Below are positions 14,301-24,890 of a stretch of DNA of 64,000 nucleotides, piece after piece (position 1 is the stretch's first letter; every line of letters begins with the position of its first letter). Location of the stretch: assembly GCA_963662175.1 (NCBI GenBank), contig OY759216.1:35357087-35421086 (forward strand), in the 5' to 3' direction. Below the pieces are notes generated by a model. That model did no database searches, was not told the DNA's origin, and was given only the letters and a program-made list of their open reading frames with translations. Both the position numbers and the translations under genes were made by a program. Origin of the DNA: Aradus depressus (Eukaryota; Arthropoda; Insecta; Hemiptera; Aradidae).

Positions 14301-17300
14301 ACTAGTCAAATAGAATTTCGCGGATCGCTATCTCCCCTCACCTACTTTACCAAAGCAGCCAACGATTTACTATCTAACCTGAAAACGATATGTATAATAA
14401 CATTACGTTCGATTATTTCGGTCACGAGAATACATTTGACCAATCTACGAAGTGAAGTTCTAATAAAGTCCTAATTTGAGATTACATCTGTTTTTCGAAT
14501 TTAAAAATGACTACGTTGATAGTCGTTTAGAAAGATAAGGTAGATTTCAGCCGCTTCCGATGGCTAGGTTCGGGCCATATTTGAAATCACATATTTTTCC
14601 CGAATTTTGTTCAGCGATTGTCAGATAATATAAAAAAGTCACGTCCCCAAAAATGTTGTTAAACTAATATTGACTCTCAACGCTATTCGTGGTACATATT
14701 TACAAGCAACCTACGCATATTATATTTATGAATTTTAATAAAATAATTAATGTAGTTGATCTTCTAACTTTTCAATAATTGTGTAATAGCATGTTATTAT
14801 TTTGTACAAAAAAGATAAAAAAAGTTTTATCTCTGGCGAGGACTGATAGATATCCTTACATTCCGTATTATATTGGTTCTAACCACGTTCAACTTTGCTA
14901 CTTGTTTCCTTGCTCAGACGTTTGCCAACGAACCGTGCGATATTTGATAGTGAGGCTGAGGACAGCGCTGAATCCTCCTGTGAAGAGATAGATCCTGAAG
15001 AGAGCTCGGCGAGCCGCTCCAACACCTCGCAAAAAGTTATGCAGATGGTTGATAAAATCGCCGCCTCGAAGTACTTCCAACAAGTAAGCCCTTCTCATTT
15101 TTCAAATCAGGGAGTAGAAAAATATTTAAAATATTAAACAAAAAGTGGATTCGACAGACCTTGTAAAAGGATATCTGTGGAGGAACTCTGCCAAGAAAAT
15201 AAAAATGATTGACACCTATAAAATAATGTTTTTGTATTTGAAACACGATTTTTATATCATGGTTATTTTTTTTCTTTTTGAATCTATAGAAAAAATGTCG
15301 TCTCTGAATGGAGAGTCTCGTCTAACGATGTTAGTTGAAGTTTACGTTTTTTTATTGTTTCTATTGCCTTCAATGAGTGGAATGGGCATTAAAAAAATGA
15401 ATTTCATGAGTTATGCATTCTTCAGAAAGAGAGGAGTAAATTTTAGTTCTTTGTAAATCTTTCTTCCTGTCACAATTATAACACTAGTGTTTTAATAGGG
15501 AACATTTTTTTTTTTTTTTTTTTTTTCTTTTCGTGATAACAATGTTTTAAACATGAACAATGCAGGCAGGTAGGACTTTATGTTAAGAGATATTGCTCTG
15601 CAGCTTCTTCATTGATAAATATTTTTTATTGTTCTTAATGTTTTTTTTAAAGTCCTAAAATGTCAATACTGGAGCCACAAGCTACCCTCGTATGAAACCA
15701 TAATTACCGTTATGTCCTTAATTTTTTAGATATCTTTTTAATTAATACGAGTTTAATCAGGGACTGTATTTTTGGTAGGTGACAGACAATAAGTACATAA
15801 AGAAGGCTCTGGAGGGGGTATCCAACACTAGGATATCTCTGGTGGTCGAAGTGAAGAGCTTGTCAGGAACTCTGGTACTTAACTTTCCTCCCCCACCCTC
15901 CGACCGACTCTGGTAAGTTGATATAATAAACAATGGTGCTACGAAGAAGGGTACTACGTTGATATAATAAAATATGGTGTACGGAGAAGGTCTTATCGAA
16001 ATATTAGTTACTTAACTTTCTTAATTATTTTTTATCAGAAGATTAAATACTTTTTCTGTTAGTTGCTATATTAGTTCAATTATTTTAGTTACTTTAACTA
16101 ATTCAAATAAAGGTTAGTTAAAACTAGCCGCAGCAAAGGAGAAAAGTTCTATCTCTATGAACTCATTGTCAGTTTGTTCAACTGAGCAAAATAACACCCC
16201 TATCGTGGATCTAAATTTTAAAATAAATATTTGGCCTCAGATCACATGTTTAAAAATTCACAGACCATTTATTGATTGTTTGGTCCCGAAGGACCTAAAT
16301 CTTGCCAGTTTTTTTTTTTTTTGTTTTTTTTCCAATTTATTTGTACTTTTAATTTATTTCTTTGGCACTTAATAAACATTTGTTTTGAAAGATGCTGCTA
16401 GGTGGAGTACTTTTTTTCAACAAGCCAGGTAGGAAGTCTGATGTGAGCCCTGGGTTTCAGATAACGGGTTGTTGGGAACTTGAACAAGAGGGAAGCTACT
16501 CCCAATCCTTGGTTCTGAAATAATCAGAACAGATTTTTTATTTGCTCATTAAAAATATAAATTTTATATATTAGCAAAGAAACATCTGCTCTCTTCCGTA
16601 AATTTCAGTAACTAACTTCTCTCGAGAACTGATATGTCAGTTTACCCATGTAATTCTGGCAATATCTCAAAACCGTAAAATTTGTAGTATTTCTCTCTTG
16701 AACTGGAGCGTCGATGGTATAAGGATAAATAAAACATTTCCCTTTTTCAGGTATGGTTTTCGTCCAAATACTAAACTTTGCATTTCGGCCAGACCAAAAG
16801 TTGGTCAACATGGCATCAACATGACTTACATTGTAAATTTTCTTGAGAAAATGATATATAAAGAATTTGAGGTAAGTTTTTGTTTATTTTTGTATTGTAA
16901 TTATTTATTTACAGATGTATACAAAGATGTGTGGTGTGTACACCTTGAGTCATGCAATGGATCAATGGAGTTCATATCGTACTTTCATAGTTGAAATGTT
17001 TTAAAAAGAATGTCTAGGAAGTAAGGGGATACATGTGAGGGATGATTCATAAAATAATTTCTTCAATTTCGTTCTGTGTAATGATTATTATGTTGAAAAC
17101 AATTTGGGAAGTAAATAATACAAACTTTTTTTGTTGACATATTGTCTATTTCGCAAAAAAAATATACGTACACTACCGATATTGGCATTACACAATTAAA
17201 AAAATATAAAGAAAAACGTATGTTTTTTAAAAATGTTGTCTATTTCACAAAATTTATAAAATATATGGGAGTACTTTCGGTATTGCTGCCATCTTCAGAC

Positions 17301-17784
17301 ACGACTTAACAAATACAGTAGTTGTAATAACTATCACCACTACACCATTAGTTATAAACTATGTTGATAACTAAAGATTAGTTAGTTATCACTAAATATG
17401 ACGATGGTTTAATGTTAAACCGACAGTGTTTGAATATATTTGTTGTGGAGTAGACAATATTTCAAGAAGAATTTTGTTTTATTTATTTATTAAAAGTGTC
17501 CACAATATGTCCGCGTTGCTAAACTAGGAAATATTGAAAACATTTGTCAATTTTTACATTATATATTTTTTGAAATATGTTCCCGTGGATCATTGTTCTA
17601 AATAAAAGTATTGAATAAAAACATTTTCTATAGAATTATTTAGTTTTGCCAAGCGTATTGTTTTCTATCATATCCTATATTTAATTAATTATTTTATTTT
17701 CCTATTTGTTGACAGAAACTGTTGGTGATGCCAAACATGGACGATTTGATTATCCCCATAATGACCAAAGCCAAGCCTTCCTGA
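130..17784 (+). CDS. TEX2: TEX2-like SMP-domain lipid-transfer protein (5' end outside window)
   Basis: ER-anchored protein expected to carry lipids at ER membrane contacts (family knowledge: TEX2 in vertebrates, Nvj2 in yeast). Exons read in one frame with GT-AG borders: 130-369, 2131-2328, 3513-3751, 9557-9603, 10195-10412, 11600-11948, 13042-13200, 13979-14265, 14918-15083, 15779-15912, 16751-16871, 17716-17784 (TGA stop). Order of parts: a two-pass membrane hairpin (exons 1-2), a PH-like region starting GWMNEF (exon 3), an acidic linker, WFRRLVEASK closing the PH-like region, a Ser/Lys/Glu/Asp-rich linker, then the SMP domain (from LVWLNILLGRM to KLLVMPNMDDLIIPIM). These blocks match the order I know in vertebrate TEX2. 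All phases agree except between 3751 (phase 2) and 9557 (which needs phase 1), so one exon is unplaced. The 5' exons lie left of the window. Confidence 0.9.
581..634. repeat. (AT)n microsatellite in TEX2 intron
   Basis: About 54 bases of uninterrupted TA dinucleotides in the intron after the first visible TEX2 exon. Confidence 0.95.
2711..2770. repeat. Three-copy 20-bp tandem repeat
   Basis: The 20-bp unit CTTGATTTGATTGTATACAA is repeated about three times, the last copy with one change (TATAAAAC). It is intronic, in TEX2. Confidence 0.9.
3513..3751 (+). other. TEX2: TEX2 PH-like domain exon
   Basis: This exon encodes 79 residues starting GWMNEFCSEYQPEIYNV and ending DKLAHKR. It contains FVRLGGSLLTLATP, which corresponds to the first strands of the PH-like region in TEX2. 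The acceptor is gttgcag and the donor is AG/gtaagt, leaving phase 2. The intron before it (2329-3512) holds a three-copy 20-bp repeat and an unassigned GC-richer stretch at about 2930-3420. Confidence 0.85.
4637..9300. repeat. Satellite array: 44 copies of a 106-bp unit inside a TEX2 intron
   Basis: The landmark CAGTCTAC first appears at 4661 and last at 9219, which is exactly 43 periods of 106 bp. Every unit I compared by eye is identical, with no indels. The unit is AT-rich. It contains a T-run followed by TTATTCTACAG, which has the form of a pyrimidine tract plus 3' splice acceptor, then a TTGATCATAAG core. The array fills most of the intron between the TEX2 exons ending 3751 and starting 9557. 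No unit encodes an open frame that could continue TEX2: entered in the phase left by the upstream exon, the unit reaches TAA within a few codons. Homogeneity this strict suggests recent amplification or strong homogenisation; an assembly artefact is possible but would have to be very regular. Confidence 0.97.
9361..9518. repeat. AT-rich foldback (long inverted repeat) next to the satellite
   Basis: Arms of about 70 bp (9361-9430 and 9449-9518) are near-perfect reverse complements. For example, ATTCATTTACCACCAT on the left faces ATGGTGGTAAATGAAT on the right. The loop is TA-rich. It looks like a MITE or foldback element and sits between the satellite and the TEX2 exon at 9557. Confidence 0.85.
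9662..10159. mobile_element. Non-autonomous pogo/Tigger-like DNA transposon
   Basis: The ends are inverted repeats beginning CAGTAGACTC on both strands, flanked on each side by TA (9660-9661 and 10160-10161). That is the target-site pattern of Tc1/mariner-pogo elements, and CAGTAGACTC plus a CCGGC-like block resembles Tigger termini. At about 498 bp it is too short for a transposase. The minus-strand open frame inside (9714-10052) has no transposase motif that I recognise. The element makes up nearly all of the 591-bp intron between the TEX2 exons ending 9603 and starting 10195. Confidence 0.8.
12072..12170 (+). mobile_element. Diverged SINE-1 body fragment
   Basis: The stretch CCTTCGGAGGGGGCTTTAAA ... 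GTTTGTGCGATGT ... CACTCGTTAAA follows the same order as the body of the SINE family found at 40.8 kb (CCTTCGGATGGGACTTAAG ... CCTGTACGATGTCAGGTACTCG). It is old and truncated, in a TEX2 intron. Confidence 0.6.
12440..12850 (-). mobile_element. LINE (non-LTR retrotransposon) RNase H-end remnant
   Basis: The minus strand reads VPEHQGFEGNEKADKLVKM, which is the C-terminal RNase H signature (PGHxGxxGNExAD) of I/Jockey/R1-type LINEs. Further on comes CTKCGEENESPVYI, the usual cysteine-rich tail. Stops interrupt the frame, so it is a dead fragment. It sits antisense in the TEX2 intron between 11948 and 13042. Confidence 0.75.
15917..15990. repeat. Short imperfect tandem duplication at a TEX2 donor
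   Basis: A segment of about 40 bp starting GTTGATATAATAAA occurs twice in a row just inside the intron after the exon ending 15912. The second copy is slightly diverged. Confidence 0.7.
17130..17310. repeat. Two adjacent copies of dispersed repeat family F (single arms)
   Basis: ATTGTCTATTTCGCAAAA and then GTTGTCTATTTCACAAAATTT ... GGTATTGCTGCCATCTTCAG are the arm sequence that also forms the palindrome at 54.2-54.5 kb. Both copies read in the same direction here, without the facing arm. They lie in the last TEX2 intron. Confidence 0.75.
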
Positions 17785-20711
17785 AGAAATGGCGCCTTCT
17801 TCTCGATGGGTGGCTACCTATAGCAATTATTACTTATTTTTTAACTAATTTTATAATTGGGTGAGTTGTGGCAATGTTAGATATATCGATACAAGGCGTG
17901 TGTGTACTAAATTATCTTTCCACCTGTAAGCACTCATCCCTAGATTTGCTTCCTATGTTTTATCGGAAACGTTGACAATTGTTTTGTTTTCTATTGTATG
18001 TACATTTTCCGGAGTATTTTGTATACTGTATGTATTGTGTTAGTTTAAGCAAATGTCTATTTTTATTTTATTTTTGTTTTAAATTTTAATTTTTTTGATA
18101 AACATTATACCAAATTATTAGTACATATTATTTCGTATTTTAACAAAGAAATTTTAATGTTTTCTTTGCCCGACCTTAATGTGAATGTTCTAGTATAATG
18201 TATAAGAGTGAAGTACAGTAATTGTACTAATGTAATTATTAGATTAAGTCTAATAATTGTATTACACATGTTATGTTGTTATGATAAGTGTATTTATATG
18301 TTTTACAGCACTCGGTCATACATTGTGATAAAAAGTAATCAATTTTTTAAAGTCAACTAATACATTAAAAAAATTATTATAAACTTTTCGTTTTAAAAAG
18401 AATATCAAGTAAGCTGGAGAGAGAGAGAGAGAGATTGGTGTATTATTAAAAAACAAAAATATGAATTATTGTATAACATTATTATATAATTGAGCTCAAT
18501 ATACATACATACATACGAATTTCATGGGAAACTTCAACGTAAATTATCTAACTTACCCTGAACATTTTCTGCAGGGTATTGTGAAGAATTTGTCTTTACA
18601 AATAGCTAAGTATTGGCTGAGAATGCAGTGATATTGAAACCGATCATCAGTAAAATACTTGAACAATATTTTTTTTTAAATATATTTTCTTTATAAAAAA
18701 AAAAAATGTTTCTCAGAATGTCACATGAGTTGTATAAGTACACCAACCTCTCTCGACTTCAACGGCTTATATTTTAGTTTTCTTGTTTTTTATATTTTTA
18801 ATTTTAAATTATAATATTAAATAATTAATTAATTGAATGGTAACTAATTTCACTGTTTTTCTACATTTATAATACTGTGATCATCTTAACGCCGAATTTG
18901 GAATGATATTTCACCAGTCTATAGTGATTTGTCAAATACACCAGCTTATAGACAGTAAGGCCAATAATTGAAGAGGTTTGAACCCTCACAATATCTTTTG
19001 TATTTCTTTGTTTGCGCTTCTTTGTTGTAAGCGACGCATTAAGCTTAATACTATTGGCTTTTTATGTGTGAGTGCATGCGCCCACTTTGCTTCATATCTG
19101 CAATGCGCTCTGCACAGCCAAAACAATTACATCACTTATATTTCATCACATTTCATTTTCGCTCTTTCGTTATTCTTAAAGGATTTTGAAAAAAATAAAT
19201 ACATGTAATTTCTCGGGTCTGTTCCTGGAGATTAATAACTTTTACTTCGTTATGTTTAAAATAAATTGAAGAAATTATGATAAAATTGTCGTATTTTAGA
19301 GCTAAATAAGGATGCAAGGACCCCCCTCCCATCCTGCTCTGGTCGCAGTATGTAACAATGTTCGTTAAGCCCGAATACCAGCTACAATAAGTAAAGATAA
19401 CTTAGAACCAAATAAAGGTATTTATGGATAATTTATTGTTTTGTACTTTTAAAGTAACATATTAGTAATAGTGTACCATAGTGGTCAAATTTCATAAATT
19501 AAAACTGTCGGTGAGTTGATCAGTCTATTGATATAACTGGCTTAACGGGGAGTTGGATTTCAAAATAAGATATATTAATGTTGGACATTATACCCCAATT
19601 TACTATATCCGTAGGATATATTATATAAAGTGCTTTTCGTTAACTGAAAGCTATCCTGGAACAAAACAAAGTTTTTAAATTAAATCACTGGTTCTCATAC
19701 TTCCAATATAACTCTAGAGTGTCAGAATTTATATTATTTTTGTCTGGTTACCTGAGTTTTGAAATTTAACTCCTTAAATCTTAGAACCCTTTTAATATAA
19801 ATATTTACTAATCTTAATATTGATTATATGGGTATCTTTTTTTGTAGAGTAAATATTGAGTTATTTCTAAGAATTAATAAAATATACAGGAGTATGTATA
19901 ACATTTCGGAATAATTATGTGAGTTCATATTCTGTGATTCCATAATAATAGCAGTATTAAACAGAGGAAAAAAAAAATTTTTTTGAATGAATAAAAGTAT
20001 TGCAATAAATATTCATTGAATGAGCGCTACAAAAACGTTTTTTAATCCATCCATTTTTGCCTTTGCCGCTGTAACTTCGACTCAAACCAGGGTTTCTTCA
20101 TTTGGAATAAAATCTTGTGTTATCAAAACTTTTTATTTAGTTTTAATTTATATTAATTTTAATGGTAAAATATATATATATATCTGTGATTGATGTGAAA
20201 CTATTATATTTTCATATTCTATTTTCTCTTCTTTTTCCTAAATTTTGTATTTTAATATTGTATTTATACCTTTTAACAGACTATTGGAAAACAATTAAAT
20301 AAATAAAAATATATATGTCTGTTTTCTATTATAGAATGTTGTAAAATATTTTTATCTTCAACAGAAAATACAGGCTTTCTAATTTCCGTTTCCATTGAAA
20401 TAAACAATTCTACGTAAATATTTATTTAGATAATACTTAATACGATATAAATTGCAATATCTTTACCAGTCTATTTAAAATGTTAGATTTAAGAGAGTGC
20501 ATTTTGTAAATAAATATTTTAAAAAACTTATAAACTAATCAAATTATCGTTACGTATTTATTTCTTTTAATTGAAAATAAAATCCTGAAATAAGTACAAG
20601 GAGCTAACAGTAACGATATTATGCCTATGTACGTGACTGATTTAGACCGCCTAAATTATTACAGTAGAAAAACTCTCTCAACAACAGTACCTATTTTCTA
20701 AAGCCTGAATA

Positions 20712-20905
20712 TTTGAATATATACCAGAATATATTTGTGAACAATGGAGATATCAACATATGTTTGGGAACAGAGGTGTTTCTTTTTGGAAGGCCCTTAA
20801 AATTAGGTTACATCTAGACCCCCTTCCTATTTCCGTTGAAGATTTTAAGGTTACTCTGCGTGGAGAGCGTTTGGAAGATCTAAGTCAACATTATGATCTT
20901 GTTTA
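20712..20905 (+). other. Coding-like remnant of unknown origin
   Basis: One frame is open for about 60 codons after a TGA, reading through WRYQHMFGNRGVSFWKALK and LPISVEDFKVTLRGERLEDL to a TAG. The composition is protein-like and less AT-rich than its surroundings. There is no ATG in a good place, and I do not recognise the family. A piece of a transposable-element ORF is most likely. Confidence 0.3.
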
Positions 20906-21019
20906 GAAAAGGTACCGGTTTCCGACGAGCCTCTTCAAAATTCCTTCAGTCAGAACAATCCGAGATATTCGGTGTTTCCGAGCATTTAAAATAGATGGTT
21001 TAGATATTAGTTATTGCCC

Positions 21020-21045
21020 GGGGGGGGGGGGGGGGGGGGGGGGGG
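21020..21045. repeat. Poly-G homopolymer, 26 bases
   Basis: An uninterrupted run of G follows TTATTGCCC, in otherwise AT-rich DNA. Its length is likely to be unreliable in sequencing. The strand could form G-quadruplex structure. Confidence 0.95.
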
Positions 21046-21829
21046 TTCAGGATTTGACCACAATTCTAGAAGTTCGGTTGGGGTTCTGAAAAGTGGCAAG
21101 GTTTTTATTAATAATTTCCTTCCCTTCTAAACAATTTTTTTATTTTTTTTTATTTCAACATATGAGGTTTTCTGGTTTTCTGAAATAAACGAACTTATTT
21201 TGCACAAATGTTTTCTTATTTTCTTGTATGATGTTTTTCAAATTTATCTTCATTTTTTATGTACGTACTTAATGAATCATTATATATATACCTATATAAA
21301 ATGTACGCTTACGTACAATTAGTTATGTTAAATAAATTATAGGGGTGTTCCAAGCCAAATGAACCCAGCCAAAACATCTTGCGATTCTGATTTGGACAAA
21401 ATGGTATAAATGTGCATTTCGATGCCACTAGAGGCTGCGAAAAAGGATTTTTTTTTAAATTATTTTTTTCTTATTTGTGAAGCATTTTTGTGATTTGTTG
21501 ATGTTCGTAGGTTTTTGTGCATCAATTACGAAATAACTTATTTCTCACCATAAAATTGACATGTAAAGCATATTTTGATCTCAATTTAAAGGTTGTATTT
21601 TATTTTTAAGATTATCTTTGGATTTCCGGCCAAAGGCTTAGTTAAGGATATATATTCATCAATACACAAAATAGCTTATCATGAATGTCGCCAATTTTTT
21701 TCACATCGTTAGAAAAAGTAGATAGGGCTTAATATATTAGTTTTCGCCATCCCTCCATAATTAAACTACCTTTTACAATTAACACAGACAGAAGACAAAC
21801 AAACTCGAATAAAATAGATAAAACAAGCT

Positions 21830-22110
21830 GTGGACACCCCCAAGGATCGTAAAAGACGAGACACGGTGATCATCACAAGACTAAGACTGGGACGTAGGAA
21901 ACATTCCTATCTACTTGTTGAACTTGAACAGCCGACGTGCTCCTCAGAGTACAACATATACTGACTGACTGCACAAACTGCGACACGCTCAGAGGCAAAC
22001 ACTAACTGCGAATTGACATGAAAAAAACTACTCCAAACATCCACTGACGAATACAATAGACTTATCCACTTTCTTAAAGACGCAAAACTCTGCGAGGACA
22101 TTTACGCAAA
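21830..22110 (+). mobile_element. LINE (Jockey/I-type) C-terminal remnant
   Basis: Across frames the + strand reads VIITRLRLGRRKHSYLL and then LRVQHILTDCTNCDTLR. These match the usual end of insect LINE ORF2 after RNase H (LTRLRxGHxxxTHxxLL ... VxHILxxCxxxxxLR). Frameshifts and stops show that it is dead. Confidence 0.75.
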
Positions 22111-22319
22111 CAATATTCGTCACTAATGACTTTGAAGTCGATGCGACGTTAAATAAAAATAATTTAAAATATATATATATATATGTTTCTTTCACTGTTC
22201 AGATTTTTATTTAGAGACCAAGTTTTATTTTCAATGTATTCCAATTTTTTTAAGACTCCTCTACAGGAAATAGGAACAGAGAAAGGCCCGGTGGCTGGAA
22301 GAGGGACAGATCGGAATGT

Positions 22320-22450
22320 TAGCCTGTTGGGCTTTCACTTAGTATTTGTTAAATCGTGGCTGAAGATGATACCAATACTGAAAGTACTCCCATGTATTGT
22401 ATATATATTTTGAAATAGACAATATTTTTAAAAAAGAACTCGTTTTTCTT
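22320..22450. repeat. Single arm of dispersed repeat family F
   Basis: GTGGCTGAAGATGATACC ... AAAGTACTCCCATGTATTG ... TTTTGAAATAGACAATATTT matches the right arm of the 54.4-kb palindrome. The text continues to CGTTTTTCTTCATTT, so the arm is complete. Confidence 0.75.
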
Positions 22451-22919
22451 CATTTAAATCATTAAATGCTTCATAAGTCAGGTAAATACCATTTAAGAAA
22501 AAGATCCTCTAGTGACAATGAAACATATATAGATATATCTTGAACAAATTTTGCTAACACATTGAGTAAAATCTTTTAAAAAGTGTTTATTTTGCATGGA
22601 ATCCAAAGTTATGAGAAGAAAGTTTTCTCAGAATCATGTGTTTTCACCACATACATATTTTATTGATATTTTTTCCCTTCATTTGTGTACTAATTAAAGG
22701 TTAAACTTTAATATTTTCATTTTTTAGTGGTTAGCTATATTTTTAAGAGTCTTCGCATAGGTTATTTACATGTCGTCTATCAAAGAAACATTTATTCCAA
22801 GAAATGTATGGGACATTTTATTACTTTTCAAAAAATAAATGAATAAAATATTAAACTTAACAGAGATTGCTTATGATAAGCACCCATCTACACATATTTA
22901 AAAGAAAAAATTGATAATT

Positions 22920-24890
22920 ATGAAAGCTAAAGAAAAGAGAAAAACTCAGCTTAAAAACAGTGCTGGAGCAAAGAAAAAAAAAGGAAGAGGGAAGAAATAT
23001 CAACAAGAGCCAGAGGAAGAGAAGGCTTTAGTCGGTGAAAGAAGAGAAACGTATATGTCGAAGGAAGAAGTTCCCGACGAAGCAGAAGAACAGGAACCTG
23101 TGTTTATAAATTTGTTTGGGCACAAGCAGAAAGTCTATCCGAAAGATGAGAACTTAAGTCCTGAAAAACTTCATTTATTAAAAGTCAATAAGGTTTCTAA
23201 AAAACGTTTTTTTAAACATTGTCAGATTCCCCCTAGTTTCTATAAAATTGAAGAAGATGCGGATGATTTCCCAAAATTTGTACAAACAGTGATACGAGAA
23301 GAGGAAACAGAAATCAAAGCGACAAGAGAGAAAATACCAATGTCTATAAAAGATGTTAGAAAAACAACATCAGTTTTGCTGCGTGAAGCACGGATTGTAC
23401 TTAAACAGGAAGAAGAAGAACAGAAGAAGATGTTGGATTTGCTGGAAGGCTGCACGTCAGTCCGTCTTAGATATGAACAACTTCTGGAAGCGGAGCGTCA
23501 TCGTGAACAAGAAATGTTCCGTCTCAAACTAGATAAACTACACATTCTGGGACAACTGACCTATGAGAGAGCCCTACTGGCCAGGAAACATTTTATAGAA
23601 GAGAGCGCTCGAAGGAGAAAACTCTACGAAATAGAAAGGGAAGCGCTTGAAAAAGATTTGGCCATAGTGAGACAACAGCACGAACTAAAAGTAAAAGAAT
23701 TGGTTAAAAAAGCACACGACATTGATGAACGTCTAAAACAAAGCAAAGAAAAACTTTTATCAAGTAAGAAAAAAGAAGCGCAAGCTTTGAGTGAACAAAT
23801 AAAGCAAATGATCGATGACGCAATGAAAAAACAGCAAGAAGAATTAGAAAATAAAGTGATTACAATACAAAAGTTGCGGACACTTCAAGCAATTAGGAAA
23901 GGGAGGAAGCGAAAGAAAGTGATAGGGACTGTGCAGCATGGCTTGCTGTGCGAAATGTCTCTGGACGAACTGAAGGACCGCCTCCGTCTGACCAAACTCA
24001 AACTGAAAGTTGAAACTGCCGACAGGCGAACCATTGTAAGAAGAAATATCAACAGAAAGAAAAAGGTTTTAAAAAACATTGAAACATTTATTGAAAATGT
24101 TAGGGAAAGTTGGAAAAACCGTTCTGATGATGTTGAAAAGGAAAACTGTTACAAAATAAAAAATGTAAAAGAAATCCTTCAACGAAATGAGGAGATATCA
24201 GTTTTAAAAGAGGAACTCCAAAAGGCAAAAAATGAAAATCTATTGTCTCGGAAAAGGATGAAATCAACTAAAACTCTTCGGTTCGTAAAAACAAAAATGT
24301 CGAGCCCTTTTCAAGCTGAGATTCCTGAAAGAAAAGAAGATAGAAAATCGTCCAAAGGAGAACAAAAGATAAAACTTGTCATCGGTGAAGATTTTTCAGA
24401 ACCACAAACTACTGAAGGGGAAGAACCTACAATCAAAGAGAAAAAGGGGTCAAAAATGTCTTCACTGACGAAGAAAGAAATAGCCAAATTGAAACTGAGT
24501 TTGAAAAAGAACGAAATAAGGGGAAAAGAAATGACACTAGAAGAAACTATGGCAGAGTTGAGAAAAGAATCAACAACTCCACATACAGAAGCAGAAGCAC
24601 GGATCACCCGGAGTTCGGTGATTTGCGAGGAAATAGGAGAAGCTACCAAAGGGAAAATATCCACTAGAGAAATGTCAACACCTGTTCACTCTTCTGTAGA
24701 AGAGTTCCAAGCGGATGTTTTATTTACAAAAAGACAACTTCCTTCCAATTTTGAACTAGAGGTACCTGCCCTTGCCGACGAAGTCAAAGAGATCATCACA
24801 AAACCGTACTATGTTCCTTCTGAAGACTACGTGATATGTGTGGATCTGTCAAGCCGATCGAATCAGTCAGGGACTGAGCAGGCAAGTTAG
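22920..24890 (+). CDS. Intronless gene for a 656-residue coiled-coil protein, not recognised
   Basis: The first ATG is at 22920, with an in-frame TAA just upstream (22899), and the frame ends at TAG 24888-24890. The N-terminus is very basic (a KKKKGRGKK run). A short conserved-looking segment follows (VFINLFGHKQKVYP ... IPPSFYKIEEDADDFPKF). A long Glu/Lys/Arg-rich region predicted to be coiled coil covers roughly residues 130-300. Next come LLCEMSLDELKDRL and a second helical stretch to about residue 450. The rest is Ser/Thr/Glu/Lys-rich and probably disordered. There is no signal peptide or membrane segment. This layout is common in axonemal and centrosomal proteins, and the MSLDELKDRL block faintly recalls cilia/flagella-associated proteins of the CFAP99 type, but I would not assign it. 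The single exon is unusual beside TEX2 and RhoGAP92B. Confidence 0.75.
   Translation: MKAKEKRKTQLKNSAGAKKKKGRGKKYQQEPEEEKALVGERRETYMSKEEVPDEAEEQEPVFINLFGHKQKVYPKDENLSPEKLHLLKVNKVSKKRFFKHCQIPPSFYKIEEDADDFPKFVQTVIREEETEIKATREKIPMSIKDVRKTTSVLLREARIVLKQEEEEQKKMLDLLEGCTSVRLRYEQLLEAERHREQEMFRLKLDKLHILGQLTYERALLARKHFIEESARRRKLYEIEREALEKDLAIVRQQHELKVKELVKKAHDIDERLKQSKEKLLSSKKKEAQALSEQIKQMIDDAMKKQQEELENKVITIQKLRTLQAIRKGRKRKKVIGTVQHGLLCEMSLDELKDRLRLTKLKLKVETADRRTIVRRNINRKKKVLKNIETFIENVRESWKNRSDDVEKENCYKIKNVKEILQRNEEISVLKEELQKAKNENLLSRKRMKSTKTLRFVKTKMSSPFQAEIPERKEDRKSSKGEQKIKLVIGEDFSEPQTTEGEEPTIKEKKGSKMSSLTKKEIAKLKLSLKKNEIRGKEMTLEETMAELRKESTTPHTEAEARITRSSVICEEIGEATKGKISTREMSTPVHSSVEEFQADVLFTKRQLPSNFELEVPALADEVKEIITKPYYVPSEDYVICVDLSSRSNQSGTEQAS

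Larger units (their letters stand above)
13042..17784 (+). other. TEX2: TEX2 SMP lipid-transfer domain exons
   Basis: Six exons (13042-13200, 13979-14265, 14918-15083, 15779-15912, 16751-16871, 17716-17784) join in frame. Landmarks in order are LVWLNILLGRMVYDAM, VPQFMEEVVVSQVEV, GIWVDLEMTYSGTFKMTMETK, QKVMQMVDKIAASKYFQ, LVVEVKSLSGTLVLNFPPPPSDRLW, YGFRPNTKL and the closing LVMPNMDDLIIPIM. These are the hallmark blocks of the TEX2 SMP module. A Ser/Glu-rich insertion (exon at 14918) splits the domain, as it does in vertebrates. The protein stops 6 residues after the last SMP block, so it lacks the longer vertebrate C-tail. Confidence 0.88.
17785..22919. other. TEX2 3' UTR and intergenic region before the coiled-coil gene
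   Basis: AT-rich. The start is presumably TEX2 3' UTR; an AATAAA occurs at about 19194, but the true poly(A) site cannot be fixed. The region contains a (GA)n run near 18417-18434, a coding-like remnant at 20712-20905, a 26-base G run, a LINE remnant at 21830-22110, and a single arm of repeat family F at 22320-22450. I see no other gene. Confidence 0.6.

Noticed and set aside
22911..22919. Earlier start of the coiled-coil gene
   Set aside because: It is TTG, and an in-frame stop lies just upstream. ATG 22920 is the first usable start.
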